Shown: positions 1 through 12,250 of the stretch, in pieces
Numbering within the stretch: the first letter of the stretch is position 1
Layout: every line of letters starts with the position of its first letter
Assembly: GCF_015832195.1 (NCBI RefSeq)
Contig: NC_052016.1
Span: 27,301,129-27,365,128 of the forward strand
From: Motacilla alba alba
Lineage: Eukaryota > Chordata > Aves > Passeriformes > Motacillidae
Reading direction: 5' to 3'
DNA length: 64,000 bases
Notes under the pieces: model-generated
Seen by the model: only the letters and a program-made list of their open reading frames with translations
The model's database searches: none
Told to the model about the DNA's origin: nothing
Program-made: the position numbers and the translations under genes

Positions 1-240
1 GCTGCCGGTGGGAGTCCGGGAAGCGCGGCCGTCACTTGCCGCTCGCAGGCAGCCGGTCGCGGCGGGGACAGCCCCGCTGTCGGTGCCCTCTGCTCGGGCA
101 GCCCGCTGGGGCAGCGCGGGCGCCGCGCCTGGGGGCAGCGCTGCGTGCCTGAGGCTGCTCCGGCGGATCGGGATCGCGGGAGTAACTTCGCTTCCCCTCT
201 CCGCCCGTAAAACACTCCTGAGAGAGGCGCTAGGGAAGTA
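1..240 (+). promoter_or_regulatory. CpG-rich block, probable promoter CpG island edge or first exon
   Basis: About 30 CpG dinucleotides fall in these 240 bases and the G+C content is high. Downstream, CpG becomes rare within about 200 bases, apart from a small cluster near 380-420. In vertebrates this pattern marks a promoter CpG island. The window starts inside the island, so its left part and perhaps the transcription start are missing. A frame from position 8 to 241 stays open for 77 codons, but the translation is rich in Ala, Arg and Gly, as random GC-rich sequence gives, and resembles no protein I know. No clean splice donor is visible: GTAAC near 182 and GTAGG near 237 are poor matches. 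The + direction is inferred from the T/G-rich + strand of the following DNA, not from the island itself. Confidence 0.6.
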
Positions 241-696
241 GGAAGGCGCAGAGAGTGCTAAATATCCTAATTGTTCTGGGAATATTTTGGCTATGAGGTG
301 TTTGTAGGCTTTGTTTTGTAAATATTGAGCGTGAAAGTGAAGTCTGAGGGAAAAGCTGTGAAGTGAGGAGTTCTGCATTCAGCGCGGGGACCGTCTCATT
401 ATTCTTGTAGAAAGAGCGTCAGCCTGTGGTAAAATTTTGTATTGCTTTAGAAAATGGCTTTGCCTCTATGTGCCTTTGCAACAACGGACGGTTTGCAGAA
501 GTGTTGGAGCTGCTGGTGGTTTTTCTTTCCTGTCTTCTTCCTGGTTGTTACGTGCTCTCCAGTTAACCATTTACGGCCAGTATGATTTTGGCGAAATGAA
601 AGAGAAGAGCTGACCTTTTTCACTAGGTGTATTTATACTTGTGTTTTACAAGCTCCAACTAGAAAACTGAAAACTAGCTACAACAGTAGCCTGCTG

Positions 697-750
697 AATC
701 TGTAATTTCAAATAGAATAGTAAAATCTGTAATTTCAAATAGAATAGTAA
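697..750. repeat. 27-bp perfect tandem duplication
   Basis: The 27-base unit at 697-723 is repeated without a mismatch at 724-750. The unit begins AATCTGTAATTTC and ends ATAGTAA. Perfect identity suggests a recent replication-slippage event. No function is apparent. Confidence 0.95.
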
Positions 751-3190
751 AAAAGCTCCAGACCGAATCAACAGTAATATTGGAACCGTAAGCTGTGTGT
801 CAGGCGGTGCTGCTTGGCTTTTGCTTTGGCAAATACAGTGTATAATCACTGTCGGACATAATAAATACCAGTCCCGGTGGCAGAGCTTACAAAGAATACT
901 GGTTGCTGTGATGCAGAGAAAGTCTTCAGGAAAGATTGTTCATTTTAGGAAATCTTGAAGGCATGTGGATTATCAGAGGGATAAGCACCTCAGCTTCTAA
1001 GAAGCAAGACTTTTCCTCTGTGGAGAGATTTAGCCGAGTAAATACAAAACGATCTTGGTGATTGTGTGTCTGTCTACATTTTCCATTTGAAGAAAATGTG
1101 AAACCATAAAATATCTTATCTCAAAGGTTGTGTTGATGGAGCTCTATAAAAAAATGTCACTTGACTACCTGTGATCTTAATAGGCTGTCAGCAAAACCAT
1201 TTAACTTGTTCTTTCTGCTCTTCATTCCCTCCTTGCCCCGTCAAGGAGAAGCTCAGGCTAACTCTTAGGAAATATGTTTGGGGAGAAACCAGCCTCACCT
1301 CAGCTTACAAACTTTCCCTGCAGTACTGAAAATGCATGGAAAGCCCAGTAGTAGATTTAAACCTCTAGTTCTCTGTTTAGTCTGAGGAATATAAAAGATA
1401 CTTACATACAAAAATACCTATATAAAGGTCTTAATATTGCTGTAGTTTTACTGGTTCTTCCCCTTTGCTATCTCATCTATTTTAGATGATAGGTAGTTTG
1501 CTGTCATCTAAACAAATTATGGATGTATTACTCCATCATGGTGCTCAGCTTTTGGGAGTTCCATTTGAGCTTTGGGTATGGAAAGCAATAGATGAGGTAT
1601 TAAAAGTTTATGTGCCTCAGTTGTAAATATCTCTGGCAATATTTAAGGTGGACTGGTATGATGGAGATCCTTATGAGAAAACTTGGTTCTGTTTCTTCAC
1701 AGAATAAACTGCCTAGGAAGATACCCATCTTAAAAAGAGAGAGGGGGTCCAAGTACACATTTGGCACTAAGAGACTGACTCTAGGTCGGACTAAGTGAGA
1801 AAATGGATTATAATCTCATACGTCTCTAGAGGAATGGCTGTATGTGAAAAGAAAGTAAACTCTGAATCAGGAGCTAATTATGACCTTTCCCCCTCCCACT
1901 GCTTTCTGGTGGATTACAACAAGGAAGCTCTTAGTCTCTCCTTTTACTACTTGACTTGTTACATATTGCCAATATTGCCTAAGCCTAGTGAGACTGAAAC
2001 ATGTACTTTTATTCATGGCACTCATTGTGTTCTCACTTCCGACTATGTTTTTTCCCTGGTATATCTGGTGTGACTTTGAGCTAGAGAAACTGGATTTTTA
2101 TATTAAGATCTGGAGTTCACATGGGTTTTCTGAAACTGCCGTCAGAAAACATCTGCACCACATGTATATGTTTGAGTGTGCCATGTATTTGTGGCCTAAC
2201 ATACAGGTAACCAGACTCATTCCTAAGTGAGTTTTAATTGTTAGATCAATAGCTTTGGGAAGCATTTGATATATTTAAGGTTTTTTTAATTTTCTTTTTT
2301 GATGTTAAAGTCTTCCAACATAAACTATTTTTATTGCTCTCTCCCCTCTACCCTTGGGTTTGTAGCACTGAGAAGGCAGAGGGCAACAACGGAAATCACC
2401 CAGGTCTGTAAATCCTTGAAATTTCAGCCAGGTGATTTTTATTGAAGAAAATATATGTTGTTATGTTCATGAAATAAATATGTGTCACAAGTCATATTTA
2501 ATTTTAGGATATTTTATTTTCAGTCTCTAGCCTGTGTAAGAGTAATGCCCTTTCTTACAATACTATCCATTCTCCTTCCTGAAAGTAACTTGGGTTGTTA
2601 AAATTATTTACCCTGGGTTTATGTATTATCTTCTTTGTACTAGAATTCATTTGTTGACTTACTTCCAGCAGAAATTTTTGGGGAACAGAATCTCTAAATA
2701 TTTATGCAAGATGATACATAAAAGGGAAAATGAAATAGGAGAAGTGTTTTACATAATGCAAATTACATCTGTATGATTAGGCTAAAACTGTGTTCTATAT
2801 TTTCTTGCAAGTATCTTACTTAGCAGTGGGGTTTATAGTCTTAAGAGGTAAGAGTGCTCACTGCAGATTTTCATGGTATCATACCTGATTCCATATGACA
2901 TCCTTGTAAGCCATTTGAAAACAAGCATTTCTGTAGCAGCAATAGCTTTAATACATTGGCTCATACGTGACACCATCGTGGGCTTTTTTAGATTCCTACC
3001 AGAGGACTTTCTGGAGAGTATTTTTTGGTCAAAGTGGTTTTGGACTTCTTGGGTGAAATAAGAGCAGGCTGCTAGTAGGAAACTCATTACAGAGGAGCTC
3101 CACCTCTCTGTATGCACTTTAAACCTAGTAACACTGGAGAGACTGAATGGGCTTATAATCTAGGAGCTCTAATTTGTAATTGGATCTCCT

Positions 3191-3250
3191 TACACTAGAT
3201 GATCAATATTCAGTCTTACTAACACTAGATTGTCAATATTCAGTCTTCCC
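3191..3250. repeat. 30-bp tandem duplication, slightly diverged
   Basis: The units at 3191-3220 and 3221-3250 share the core ACACTAGAT..TCAATATTCAGTCTT, with a few substitutions at the ends and one in the middle. It is an older local duplication than the one at 697. No function is apparent. Confidence 0.9.
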
Positions 3251-5615
3251 TTCTTGTGATCTGTGCTCTATGACCATAACATGATGATCACAAATAAGCT
3301 GGCTTGAGGTCTGATCTCCTGTGGTTATTCTGTTGCTGTTTCACACATGGGAGTTTTGTGGTTTTTAATACTGCCATGCTGATTGTTGAAACTGTTTCTA
3401 CACATCTCTAATAGTATGGTGTCGTATTATGGTCTTGGTTAGTTCTGCCAGCTCTGATAGGAGGCTAGACTTTATATATTGATTTTTACCATATCTAAAA
3501 CCCCATAATCTTCAGGCTCTCTCTTCAGTGCTACTCAAGGTTCATCTGAGTTGGCTGGTGTGCAGCTTTTTCCTCTGCTAATACAATAATTTTTTATTAA
3601 AAAGTGTGTAAACTGCAAGGCCACATTTGTAAGAGAATTGAGGACCTGTTTCTGATTTCTCTCAAGTTCTGTCTTCAAGAAAAATGGTTAGTTATGCTTC
3701 CATTCACTGATGCTCAAATGAGAGACTCTTAAAGAACTGTAAATGCTGTAGGGTGATAATTAGAAATTACTTAAGCAGAACGTGCTTTTTCCAGGAAAAC
3801 CTGAATATTAAAAACTCCCCTTGATATGAAATGGTTGAGTGTTATCTTCCCAGAAGACAAGGTTTTGACCTACATGTTCTTTATCTCGGTATATTTTCTT
3901 TAATGGGAACAGGATGAATATTAAAGGAGGCTGTACATTTCTGCCTTTAATACACTAGAAAATGAATCTCGTCATTTAGAGAGGAGATTACAATGCACCT
4001 TGTATTCTGACAATCCACTACTAGCAGTGATCAGATCAAGTTTCCGCCTTTTTTTTTTTTTCTTTTCTGGTTTTGCTTCCTTTGTCTTTCCCAGTGTGTT
4101 TTATTGAGGATGGCTTGAATCACAATCATTCCAACACCAGTGTATGTTAATCTACTGCTCCACAGTGTTGGCTCTTTTGAGGAATTTTTGCCTAGCTTAA
4201 GATCAAATTGCCTTTTTTATCATGGATATAGGTCTCTGGAAAGGCAAATAAATATATGCTTATTAAAACACTGCTGCTTCTTCTGAACTAGTATTTTTAT
4301 TGTTGATAATAAGTGTGCTTCTTTTGGGAGGTAAAAAATGGGAGAAAGTGATAAAAGAGTGTAGAGAGCAAGACAGAGCACCTGCAGGGTATGATTTTTA
4401 GAGGTTATCAGGGGTAACGTTTGGGTAGAAAGCATTCAAAGTGCTTTCAACAGCAATGGAAGCTAAGCCGTTCCCTTGATAAGAATTAAAAAGTGCAGTT
4501 GGTGATTTAATAAGTGTTTCAGCAGTCTGTATATCCATGTATTTTGTTTAGGGGGTACTCTGTACAGTTAACCCCTGTTGTGAAGAAAAACTTCAAAAGC
4601 TTAAACTGATCGTGTTGTGTTTGGTGCTGTGGTATTACCATCTGTAGTATGCCCTGGCATCGTTAATCGTGGGCATTGGGCACAGCAGTTTGGGACCTGA
4701 TGGAAAACTCTTAAACAGCAGCCAAGGATAGCAGAAGTCCCGAGGGCTGGAGCCCAGACAGGCAGTGACATTTTGGCATGTGTCATGGGCTCTGTGTGGT
4801 GGCTGTCTCCTTCCCTTAGCTGTCTCTTGCATACAGTGTACATGATGGGTCCCAGCTGCCCAAGCTGGAAGGTTTTAGGTTTTTATTAGAACGTCAATTC
4901 TGACCACAGTTGGCATCCTTAAAGCTTTCAAGAGATATTGGCAGCTAATTCAATAGAGGGAGCTCCACTACCTTACTGTTAGAAGCAGTGTGTCTCAGCT
5001 TTTCCCAGACTTCTGGCTTCAGACAGAAAGTTATATTAAAAGTCTTTGTTTCTTCACAGTGTTTTGTCATGCTAGGCTTTGTTACTGAAAGTATCTAACT
5101 TTCATCATAGGCTTCCTGTTGCATGAAGGAGAAGGAAGGACAAATCCAAATCACCTAGTAGGCAAACCCCAAAAGATGACTCAATTAGAGAGAGTTCTCT
5201 TTTGCTGCAAGGCTTTGGGTGTTTCAGATGGATACACTACAGGATCAGGTTTTTAAGTGACACTTTCTTGTCTAGGGAAGCAGCTGGTAGGAATCATAGA
5301 GAAGCCCAAAAAGAATTAGAATAAATTGAGGATGTTTCCAGGGATCAAATGGGCCAAGACGGGTGTGGCATTAAATAGGCTACAAACAGGATAAGGAAAT
5401 GATTTTACCAGACTTACTGCTGGGGTGAGAGAAAGGTAGAACTTCCAGTAAAATGTTAGGTAGGGCATTTGTTTTAAAAAGTCTGTTTTTTCAGTAAGTT
5501 CTTCCAGGATTTTTTATTTTAAGGAAAAGTGGAATATGTATGTCATTCTGTAAACGTGGTCATTGTAAAAGAAGCCAGCTTAGGCGTAGCTTTTAACCCC
5601 TTCCATGTCTCTAAC

Positions 5616-5682
5616 ACAGAAAAGCATACATACAGAAAGCATACATACATATAAAGTCCTCTGCAAACTTAGGACTTTATAT
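5616..5682. repeat. Short tandem repeat followed by a 12-bp perfect inverted repeat
   Basis: Two near-identical units (ACAGAAAAGCATACAT at 5616-5631, and the same minus one A at 5632-5646) lead into an inverted repeat. The arm ATATAAAGTCCT at 5649-5660 is exactly complementary to 5671-5682, with a 10-base loop between. The stem could form a cruciform or an RNA hairpin. At 12 bp it is too short for a typical miRNA precursor. Confidence 0.85.
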
Positions 5683-8600
5683 TTTTCTTGAATACTTTCA
5701 TTTAAATAGTATTTCTGATCAGATGGTTTTGAAACTAACTATGAAGTACCAAAAAAGAACAGGACTTCTAAAAAAAAATTCTTTGAGTCACCTTCAAGTA
5801 AGCTTGTAATGAACTCAGCATTATTCTTCGATCAGATGAACCCTAGACAAATGCCCTTTATCATTTCGCATGCTGCAGAAGTTGCATTTTTTTAATCCAT
5901 TTTTCTCCAATTTAACTAAAGAAATATCCATAGATATTGGAGAGTAAAATAGATGTAGTTTGTGTACAGCTTGATTTAAGTGTGGCATTTTGTATACAGC
6001 TGACTTTTTTCACGGTTTTGTTAGTTTGCCTTTTTCATGTGAATTTTTAATGGAGTAGATTCTGAGTATGTTTGGGGTTTTTTTTGTTTGCTTGTTACTT
6101 TTAGAAAATGTAACAATTTGTTTTTTGAGAGTTCACTGTTGAGCTGAGTGAATTTTTCATGCTGACCAGGAAGAACTCCTAAGGCCCCTGTTTTAGAGGG
6201 TTGGCACACTTTATCTATGAGGTGGAATGGTAAGTGTTCACTTAATTGTGTGTAACTGGATACCTTACAGAGAATACATGGGTTGAAGTATGCTTAAAAA
6301 TGGGCAATTCAAGGCAACTATGAGATCTCAAAATTATTTGTGAGATGCTGTTTCTTTTAATTGCAGCTTCTGAATTATTTTTCAGTTGATGAGATAGCTA
6401 GAGTATTAATCTATGCATTTTTCCCTTTTGGCATGTAATTTTATTTCGTGAAACATACAAAGCAGCATGTGTTTAGCAAAGTGGATTCTGTGACTCATCC
6501 AGATAAAATCATGGTTTGTTGATTTATTCTAGTTGTTCTGGAGAGTAGAGATGAACTCAGTGGCCTTTACCTACAAAACCACACATGGAACCGGGAAAGG
6601 ACAAATTGAATATTCAGGCAGGATTTGGGAAACTGCAGTGTAGCCCTGTAACTTCAGAAGAGAGAAGAATGCTGAATCAATTTCTTCATTCTTGATACAG
6701 CACATCAAATACTTGCATATGGAGAGGATGATAATGCATGTATTATTTTAAAATCCACACAGGGACACCCCAGTATGAGTTTTGCTTTCTAAAACTGGGG
6801 AAGGTGGAAATTTCTGACACTTGACAGCAAAGTAGTGCCCTGACAACTGGTGATATAAATCCAGAAAACATTTGCGTCTTACACTTGACAGCTTTAAAGG
6901 TTAGCAAGGGGATAATTTTTCCAAATATAATTCATGACTGAGATTTTTGTCAAGTATTTTTAATATTACTCTTCAGTTTTCAAACTGCTGCGCAACTTGC
7001 TGCTAATCTTGAACCCTGCCTACACACAGAAGCAATAAGAAAATCAGTGTTATGAGTGTCCCAGCAGCTTCCAGTTTGAGTGAATTATGTTTCTTACTGT
7101 TGTTTTTCTGCAAGAACTTAGTAATACAGAGCTTTACGGTTAGTAAAGTAATTCTGGTAATTACAATTAATAATGGAGTCCTGTGATTTGAAACAGTCAC
7201 CAATGTATGAGTAAATAATGACAGCTGCTTTGCATTGCATGGATTTGTATTTTGCACTTTTTATTCCCTGATATTTTTTGCTTTGTTAAATATTTAAAGC
7301 TTTCAGAAAATGGTTTGCTCCAGTAGTTTAGCTCTTGACGTGGTTTCTGTAACAGGACTTTTGGAGAGACGACTGTTCTGTAGTTCTGTTTGACCTGGCA
7401 CATCACGCTGCTGTATGATGCAACATGTTCTGTTTCAGCTTTGAAGTTTAAGTCCTTTACCTTCAAGATTTAATCCCAGTTAATGTGAGGTGCCCAACAG
7501 CAGCAAATTCCAAAGTGTCTATATGAATCTTGGAGTGTGCTTTCTGGAAGTTCACCTGCAGACTTGGTAAGGGTCAGGTTTCTGGTATTTTGTCCAGACT
7601 CCCTTTTGTCTGTGAGTCATTTTTTGTCACTTTAGGTACCCTGAGGTGTTAAATTCAAAACTTCTGCGCAGCTTCTGGGGGCACCAGGGGGAGTGGTCTA
7701 AAACTTTTGAGATAGTGGGAAATAAGTGGTATATTGCAAAGGTGACTACTGTGGATATAGAGGCAGGTTAACCATTCCTTAGTAGATTCACAGAATATTT
7801 TGGCATCTTCTGTGCATCCTAACATAATGTGTTGCCTTCTCTGTAAGAAAGTTCTTTCCTTTTCTCAGAAGAGCTTTAAGCCCTGGGTATCTGCAGCCAG
7901 AAGGAAGGCAAACTTTCTGGTCTGTGTGTAAAACTGTTGGTGTATCAGTGGGGCAAAAGAGATGCTTTGTGTATGTCTGAGAGCCAAAGGGATAGGAGCA
8001 GGAAAATGAGACTTGTGGCTTTTTTGGAGGTCTTGTGGGAGTGGGAATGTAGCTGGGTATTGGGGCATGCTGACCGTGTTAGGCTCTGCAGAGCCTGCTG
8101 GCTGTCATTATCCTGCAAATGGTGCCTTGGAGGGCTGCTGCAGCCCACAGGGCAGCACAGCTCAGTGTAGGGAGCTTGGGAGTTCCTCTTGGACAGTATG
8201 CAGCTCAAGAGCCAGCTGGCAAGAACTCCCTGTAGTGGTTGTCACATTTAGGTCTGTGGTAGCTGTTTCATTTCTGCTGTGTAAGAGGGGAAAGATCTCT
8301 ATTCCTCCCAAGCATGAGAAATTTCCACCTTTTGCTGGGGGCGTGCTTACTCTCTGACCTATTGCAGAGATGTGTCTGCTTACTTTAAAAACACTTTTCT
8401 TCTGCTCTGAATGGTGCATGAAGCCCTCTGTGGCTCACTTTTTCATCATTATGTCCATCTGCAAGTACAGCAGTGATAAGGAAAGATGGGCTTCAGCACA
8501 CACTGTATGCTCACAATCTTTGGCTCTCTTTCCGTTGCATCAGTGGCACAGGGCACAGAGGAATGAATAACACAGTGTGTTTCTGTAGTGAATGCTGAAT

Positions 8601-9169
8601 GGCTGAGTGTGAGCTGCCAGCAGCTTTATCCAGAAAGAAGTGGGTGTTGGGAGGAGCGATGTTTGCCTCCAGTGGAGGAGAGGCAGGTGAATAATTTCTA
8701 GCTGGAATGCTCAGTCCAGTTTTTTTAAATGTGGGAGTAGTTTTGAAGACTAACATTGATGGCTCAATCCAAGAGGTTGCTAATTTTTCTGGGCAGAAGA
8801 AATGCTTTCAAACTGTTTCTCAAAATTATTTATTCTTATAGTTTTATTTATGGTTGCTCCTGAAGGCCACATATGAGCTTCACACTGGAAGATATGTGTG
8901 AGTATGTATGAAAACTTAGCCCTCTTGGTATGGTAGGATAGGATGCCTTGTTTTAGGTGTGGATTCTAATTCACAAAAGTAACATCCATAGCTTGCTTTT
9001 ACTTTTGTTTCAAAGGATTTCTAGTCTTCCTGTGAGGCCTCATCATCTGTAAACAGCAACAATTTTTCTGGAAGGCTTTTCATCTAAGTGTGAGAGAGAA
9101 GAGCACTGAGCATGTGGGGACCTTGACTCCTTTTGAGGAGGCTCTCTTCATGCAATAGAGAATTCATGC

Positions 9170-9295
9170 TTTTTTTTTTTTTTTTTTGACATAATGTACA
9201 GTACAGATTTTCATGTAAAAATTTCATGAAGATACAGAAATCTTCATGCTGTTTTTGGACATACTATACAGTGCAGATTTTTTTTTTCATAACCA
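9170..9295. repeat. Poly-T run, 70-bp-spaced duplication and 9-bp inverted repeat
   Basis: An 18-base T run (9170-9187) is followed by a 24-base motif at 9188-9211 (GACATAATGTACAGTACAG then TTTT). The motif recurs with three changes at 9258-9281, 70 bases later, and is again followed by a T run. Between the copies, CATGAAGAT at 9225-9233 is exactly complementary to 9240-9248 with a 6-base loop. This looks like a local duplication of a poly-T-linked unit, possibly a decayed short element. Confidence 0.75.
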
Positions 9296-11376
9296 CAGAA
9301 GGAAGTTGGTGATTCATTGACTACAAGTTCTGTGACAGTGTGATAAACTCTACATAAAACTTGAGGGACCTTGTTATTTAAAAATGGAAACTTAAAAGGG
9401 ACTATTTCAATGAAAACCTTTGTCTTTTTGCTAAAATTGTTCATGATGTTTGAAAGGGGTCTTTAGCTGGCCTTTAAGTCACTTCTAGTTATGTTTTTTG
9501 TGTTTTCTTTTCCTTCTTTAGAGTTGAACTATTACTCTGTCCTTAGGGAGGGACAGCTACTACAAAACCAAAAGTTTTATTGGGGCTTAATTCCAGGTGT
9601 GAGGTTATGACTGAAATCTTCCATCTGCTAATAAAATGCTAAGCTCTGCACTTTTCCGTTATCTTCCTCAAGAGCAACTTGAAAGTTTAAAAAAAAAAAG
9701 TCTTTTTCTTTAATTATGCTTTATTATGCTATAATTAAGAGTTTCTTTAATTCCCTGTGATCAGGGAACACTGAGGACAGGATGTGGATTCAGGGTTGGA
9801 TGGGGGTTTTTTGGTTTTTTTTTTTGGTTGGTTGTTTTGTTGTGTTGGGGTTTTTTTTTTGTTTTGTTTTTTAAATATAATTTAATGGAAGAGGAAATTT
9901 ATTAGTATTCTCTGAAAAAAGTTGCACCGTATGCCAGGCTTTTCAAACAGTGATAGTTGTAGAAGCTGTTGTGAACTGGATCTGACAGTGACTTAGGATA
10001 ACCACTTTCCCCTTGGACATGTCAGCACTCTTGGATTGTTAAGTCAGGGCGGAAGTACTACAGCATGCATTTCGTCTGAAAGGATTTGAATGATCTCTGG
10101 TACTTTAGTGGTGAAAAAATTAGTTATGTTTCTTATGGCATTTGCTTGAGCTATATTTCAAACATAATGGATGCTTCATGTCACGGCCTTTGGCTGCTTG
10201 GTAATGCTTTAGTTGCTACTGCAAGGCTGGATAATTTTGTACGGTCTGCTTCTGCAATGGATGCACATCATTGGTAATTTTTATTGGCAACAAGCTGTTG
10301 GTGAGTCTGGAATGCTTAACCTTGTGCAAATGATATTTGCAGATATAGCAGGTGAATTGCATGTTGAAGAGCTCTCCCGGTGTCAGGGTGGCCGAACTTT
10401 GCCATGCAAGGCTTGGAACATGGAGATTGTCTTGTGATCAGATCTGGAATAGCACATGTCCAGGTCAGAAAGCTCAGGGAGGTCACCATTTGCATCTGGA
10501 TTAGCAATTCCTGTGAGACCCTGTTTCTTCCCTCTGTTGCAGGAGGGACTAGACTGAGTGTTTTGTGACTCTGGAGGGAGCCTGACAGTGTCAGCCTGTA
10601 CCACCAGCTAATGCTGGAACTGAGGAGCATCCATGTCTGTGATTTAGCCTTGGATTGTACCCTTGTGTGGCTTCAACTATGCCTTCTATGTGCTGTATTT
10701 TGTATATTGCCACATGTGATCTCTTCTACTGATGACACATGAGTGGAGGTTTAAAATTTTGTGTAGTGAGTTGGAAGCTAAAGCTGTTCTTTACTGCCAT
10801 TTTATTTTGAGGGGAGTCTGAAAAAAAGAGGAGTCTTTGAGTCTTCTCAAAATCATAGGAAAGGGAAAAAGATGCAAAGATTACCTAAATTCTTATTCAC
10901 CAATTTTTATTCTTTTGGCAGCTGAAATATAAGAGGAAAGGTTCGGATTTCTTGTATAAAGAAAGCAAAATAACATAATAGAGGTGTTTTGGATTTAAAA
11001 ATACCAGTTGAACATCAAAAGATATTTGAGAACATTTCAGGCTGAGAAATAGAAAATACTTTTTTTTGCTAGCGTATTGTTTGCTTAACTTCACTGTGTC
11101 ATTGACATAGTATGCCTCTATGTTTTGAAGGCTTTCAATGTGAGAACAATTAAAGCTGTAGTACTAGGATTGCAACAGCAGCACTTTGTATCTTTGACAG
11201 GATGTATTAATGTGCATACTTAAAAGTTCACTTTTCTGCCACTGTTCTGTAAGCAAATATTTGTGACTGGAGCTTTTACAGACTGTAGAGAGAAGACTGC
11301 TGTCAGTAGTGGTGATCGGGCCAAAGATCAGCATCTTTGCAGAGTGGCAGACCCAAATTATAGGCAAAGAACTTAC
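9296..11376. other. Non-coding, intron-like DNA
   Basis: I see no gene here. The stretch includes the T/G-rich tract at 9804-9872. Open frames around 10086-10630 overlap on both strands and are not protein-like. The part around 10330-10640 is somewhat richer in G+C than its flanks but contains no repeat I recognise. Confidence 0.55.
9804..9872 (+). repeat. T/G-rich low-complexity tract
   Basis: The + strand consists almost only of T and G: runs of T up to about 11 bases separated by GG, GGG or GGGG. Similar tracts recur at 28544-28680, 30469-30532, 49279-49306 and 56623-56682. An A/C-rich, opposite-strand version lies at 17282-17372. This is simple sequence. The alternating G and T runs give some potential for unusual DNA structure. 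Confidence 0.85.
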
Positions 11377-11410
11377 CTCCAGCATGCTCAACCAGGTATA
11401 TCCCTAAAGC
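11377..11410 (-). other. Candidate 34-nt micro-exon on the minus strand
   Basis: Read on the minus strand, a pyrimidine-rich acceptor ending TTTCTTTACACAG lies just before 11410, and the donor GGAG|GTAAGT follows 11377. Both sites are near consensus. The 34 bases are open in one frame (ALGIYLVEHAG). The strand is opposite to the direction I infer for the surrounding transcript, and I recognise no protein. Chance pairs of good splice sites are common in 64 kb of intron, so this is a weak call. Confidence 0.12.
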
Positions 11411-11429
11411 CTGTGTAAAGAAATGTTAT

Positions 11430-12250
11430 GGCAAAATCACATAAAGGTCTGCAGCAGAGACTGGGAAGGATACAATGTCATTTGGGAAGCTGGGACAGAA
11501 GGGACAGACAGCATGGGCACAGGAGGAGCTGTAGCTGGCCTGTGTGGGGCTATTGTGTCATGTGGGTGGGTTTTTGGAGGACAGTCGGCTGAGTCTGAGG
11601 GGAGCCCAGCTTTTGGTTTTGGCTTGGCACAGTCCCGGCTGCTGCAGAGACAGTGGGAAGGGCTGTTGGTGGTGGAGAGCAGGCCATGCCAGGAGGAAGG
11701 AAGCAGAGGGCCCTGGCACAGCCAACGTGTGCTGCCTCTTCCCCTTGCGTGGGTGGGGGAGGAAGCCCTCTGCACAGAAAGGGCAGCTGGATTTGGGCTT
11801 GCGAGTGAAACAAGTTGTGATAGGAGAGCAGAAAGCATTCTGGAAAGTGGTGGGGTTGAGGAGAGCCCCTGAGCAGGGTATTTTGAGGGAGAGGAGCAGG
11901 GGACAACCCAATTTCAAGATAGGCAGTGCCTGGCCTCCCCTGTCTGTATCTCCACGTGCTCCCCTGGGTTTGACAGTCACAGCCTTTCCTTTCACCTGCC
12001 GTAATTCAGCAGGATGTCCCCCTTGGTAAAGATCCTGTTACTGCCACGTCACCCTGTTGTTCTTCTTTTGTCAGCCACACAGTTCAGTGTTATTTCCTGT
12101 CTCAGGAACCCGTCTCTGCTTCCCACAGGGACTTGGCAAAGCTGACACACACTGGGCATACGTGGCCTGTGCTCATAGGGCAACCACCTGGACTAACTCA
12201 CCCTTTCTAGGCAGCCTCCCTTCTCCATCTAGGGGTCAGGATGGATAAAC
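11430..12250. other. Locally GC-rich patch without a recognised gene
   Basis: Base composition rises clearly above the surroundings, and because stops are rare, open frames of 118 to 161 codons appear on both strands at once. CpG is scarce, so this is not an unmethylated island. The translations do not resemble any family I know, and no splice-site pair frames them convincingly. It could be a decayed repeat, an old insertion or a GC-biased segment. Confidence 0.4.

Larger units (their letters stand above)
241..9169. other. Non-coding, intron-like DNA
   Basis: This stretch holds no gene I can support. It is AT-rich and the + strand is rich in T and G. All open frames are under about 95 codons and none has recognisable protein character. 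It contains the small tandem duplications at 697-750 and 3191-3250 and the hairpin block at 5616-5682. Possible splice donors occur, for example GGTAAGTG at 6230-6237 and CAGGTAAC near 2203. Neither has a convincing acceptor with an open frame upstream. It is probably the 5' part of a long intron. Confidence 0.6.

Noticed and set aside
8..241. 77-codon open frame in the CpG-rich block as a first coding exon
   Set aside because: Composition is that of random GC-rich DNA, the frame ends in a stop rather than a splice donor, and no protein family is recognisable.
3278..3335. C/D-box snoRNA suggested by ATGATGA and CTGA flanked by ATAAC/GTTAT
   Set aside because: The boxes are only about 25 bases apart and the closing stem is too far from the second box, so the geometry does not fit.
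11423..12029. Overlapping open frames of 118-161 codons on both strands as genes
   Set aside because: Several frames are open at once because of the GC-rich composition. None has protein-like features or flanking splice sites that fit.
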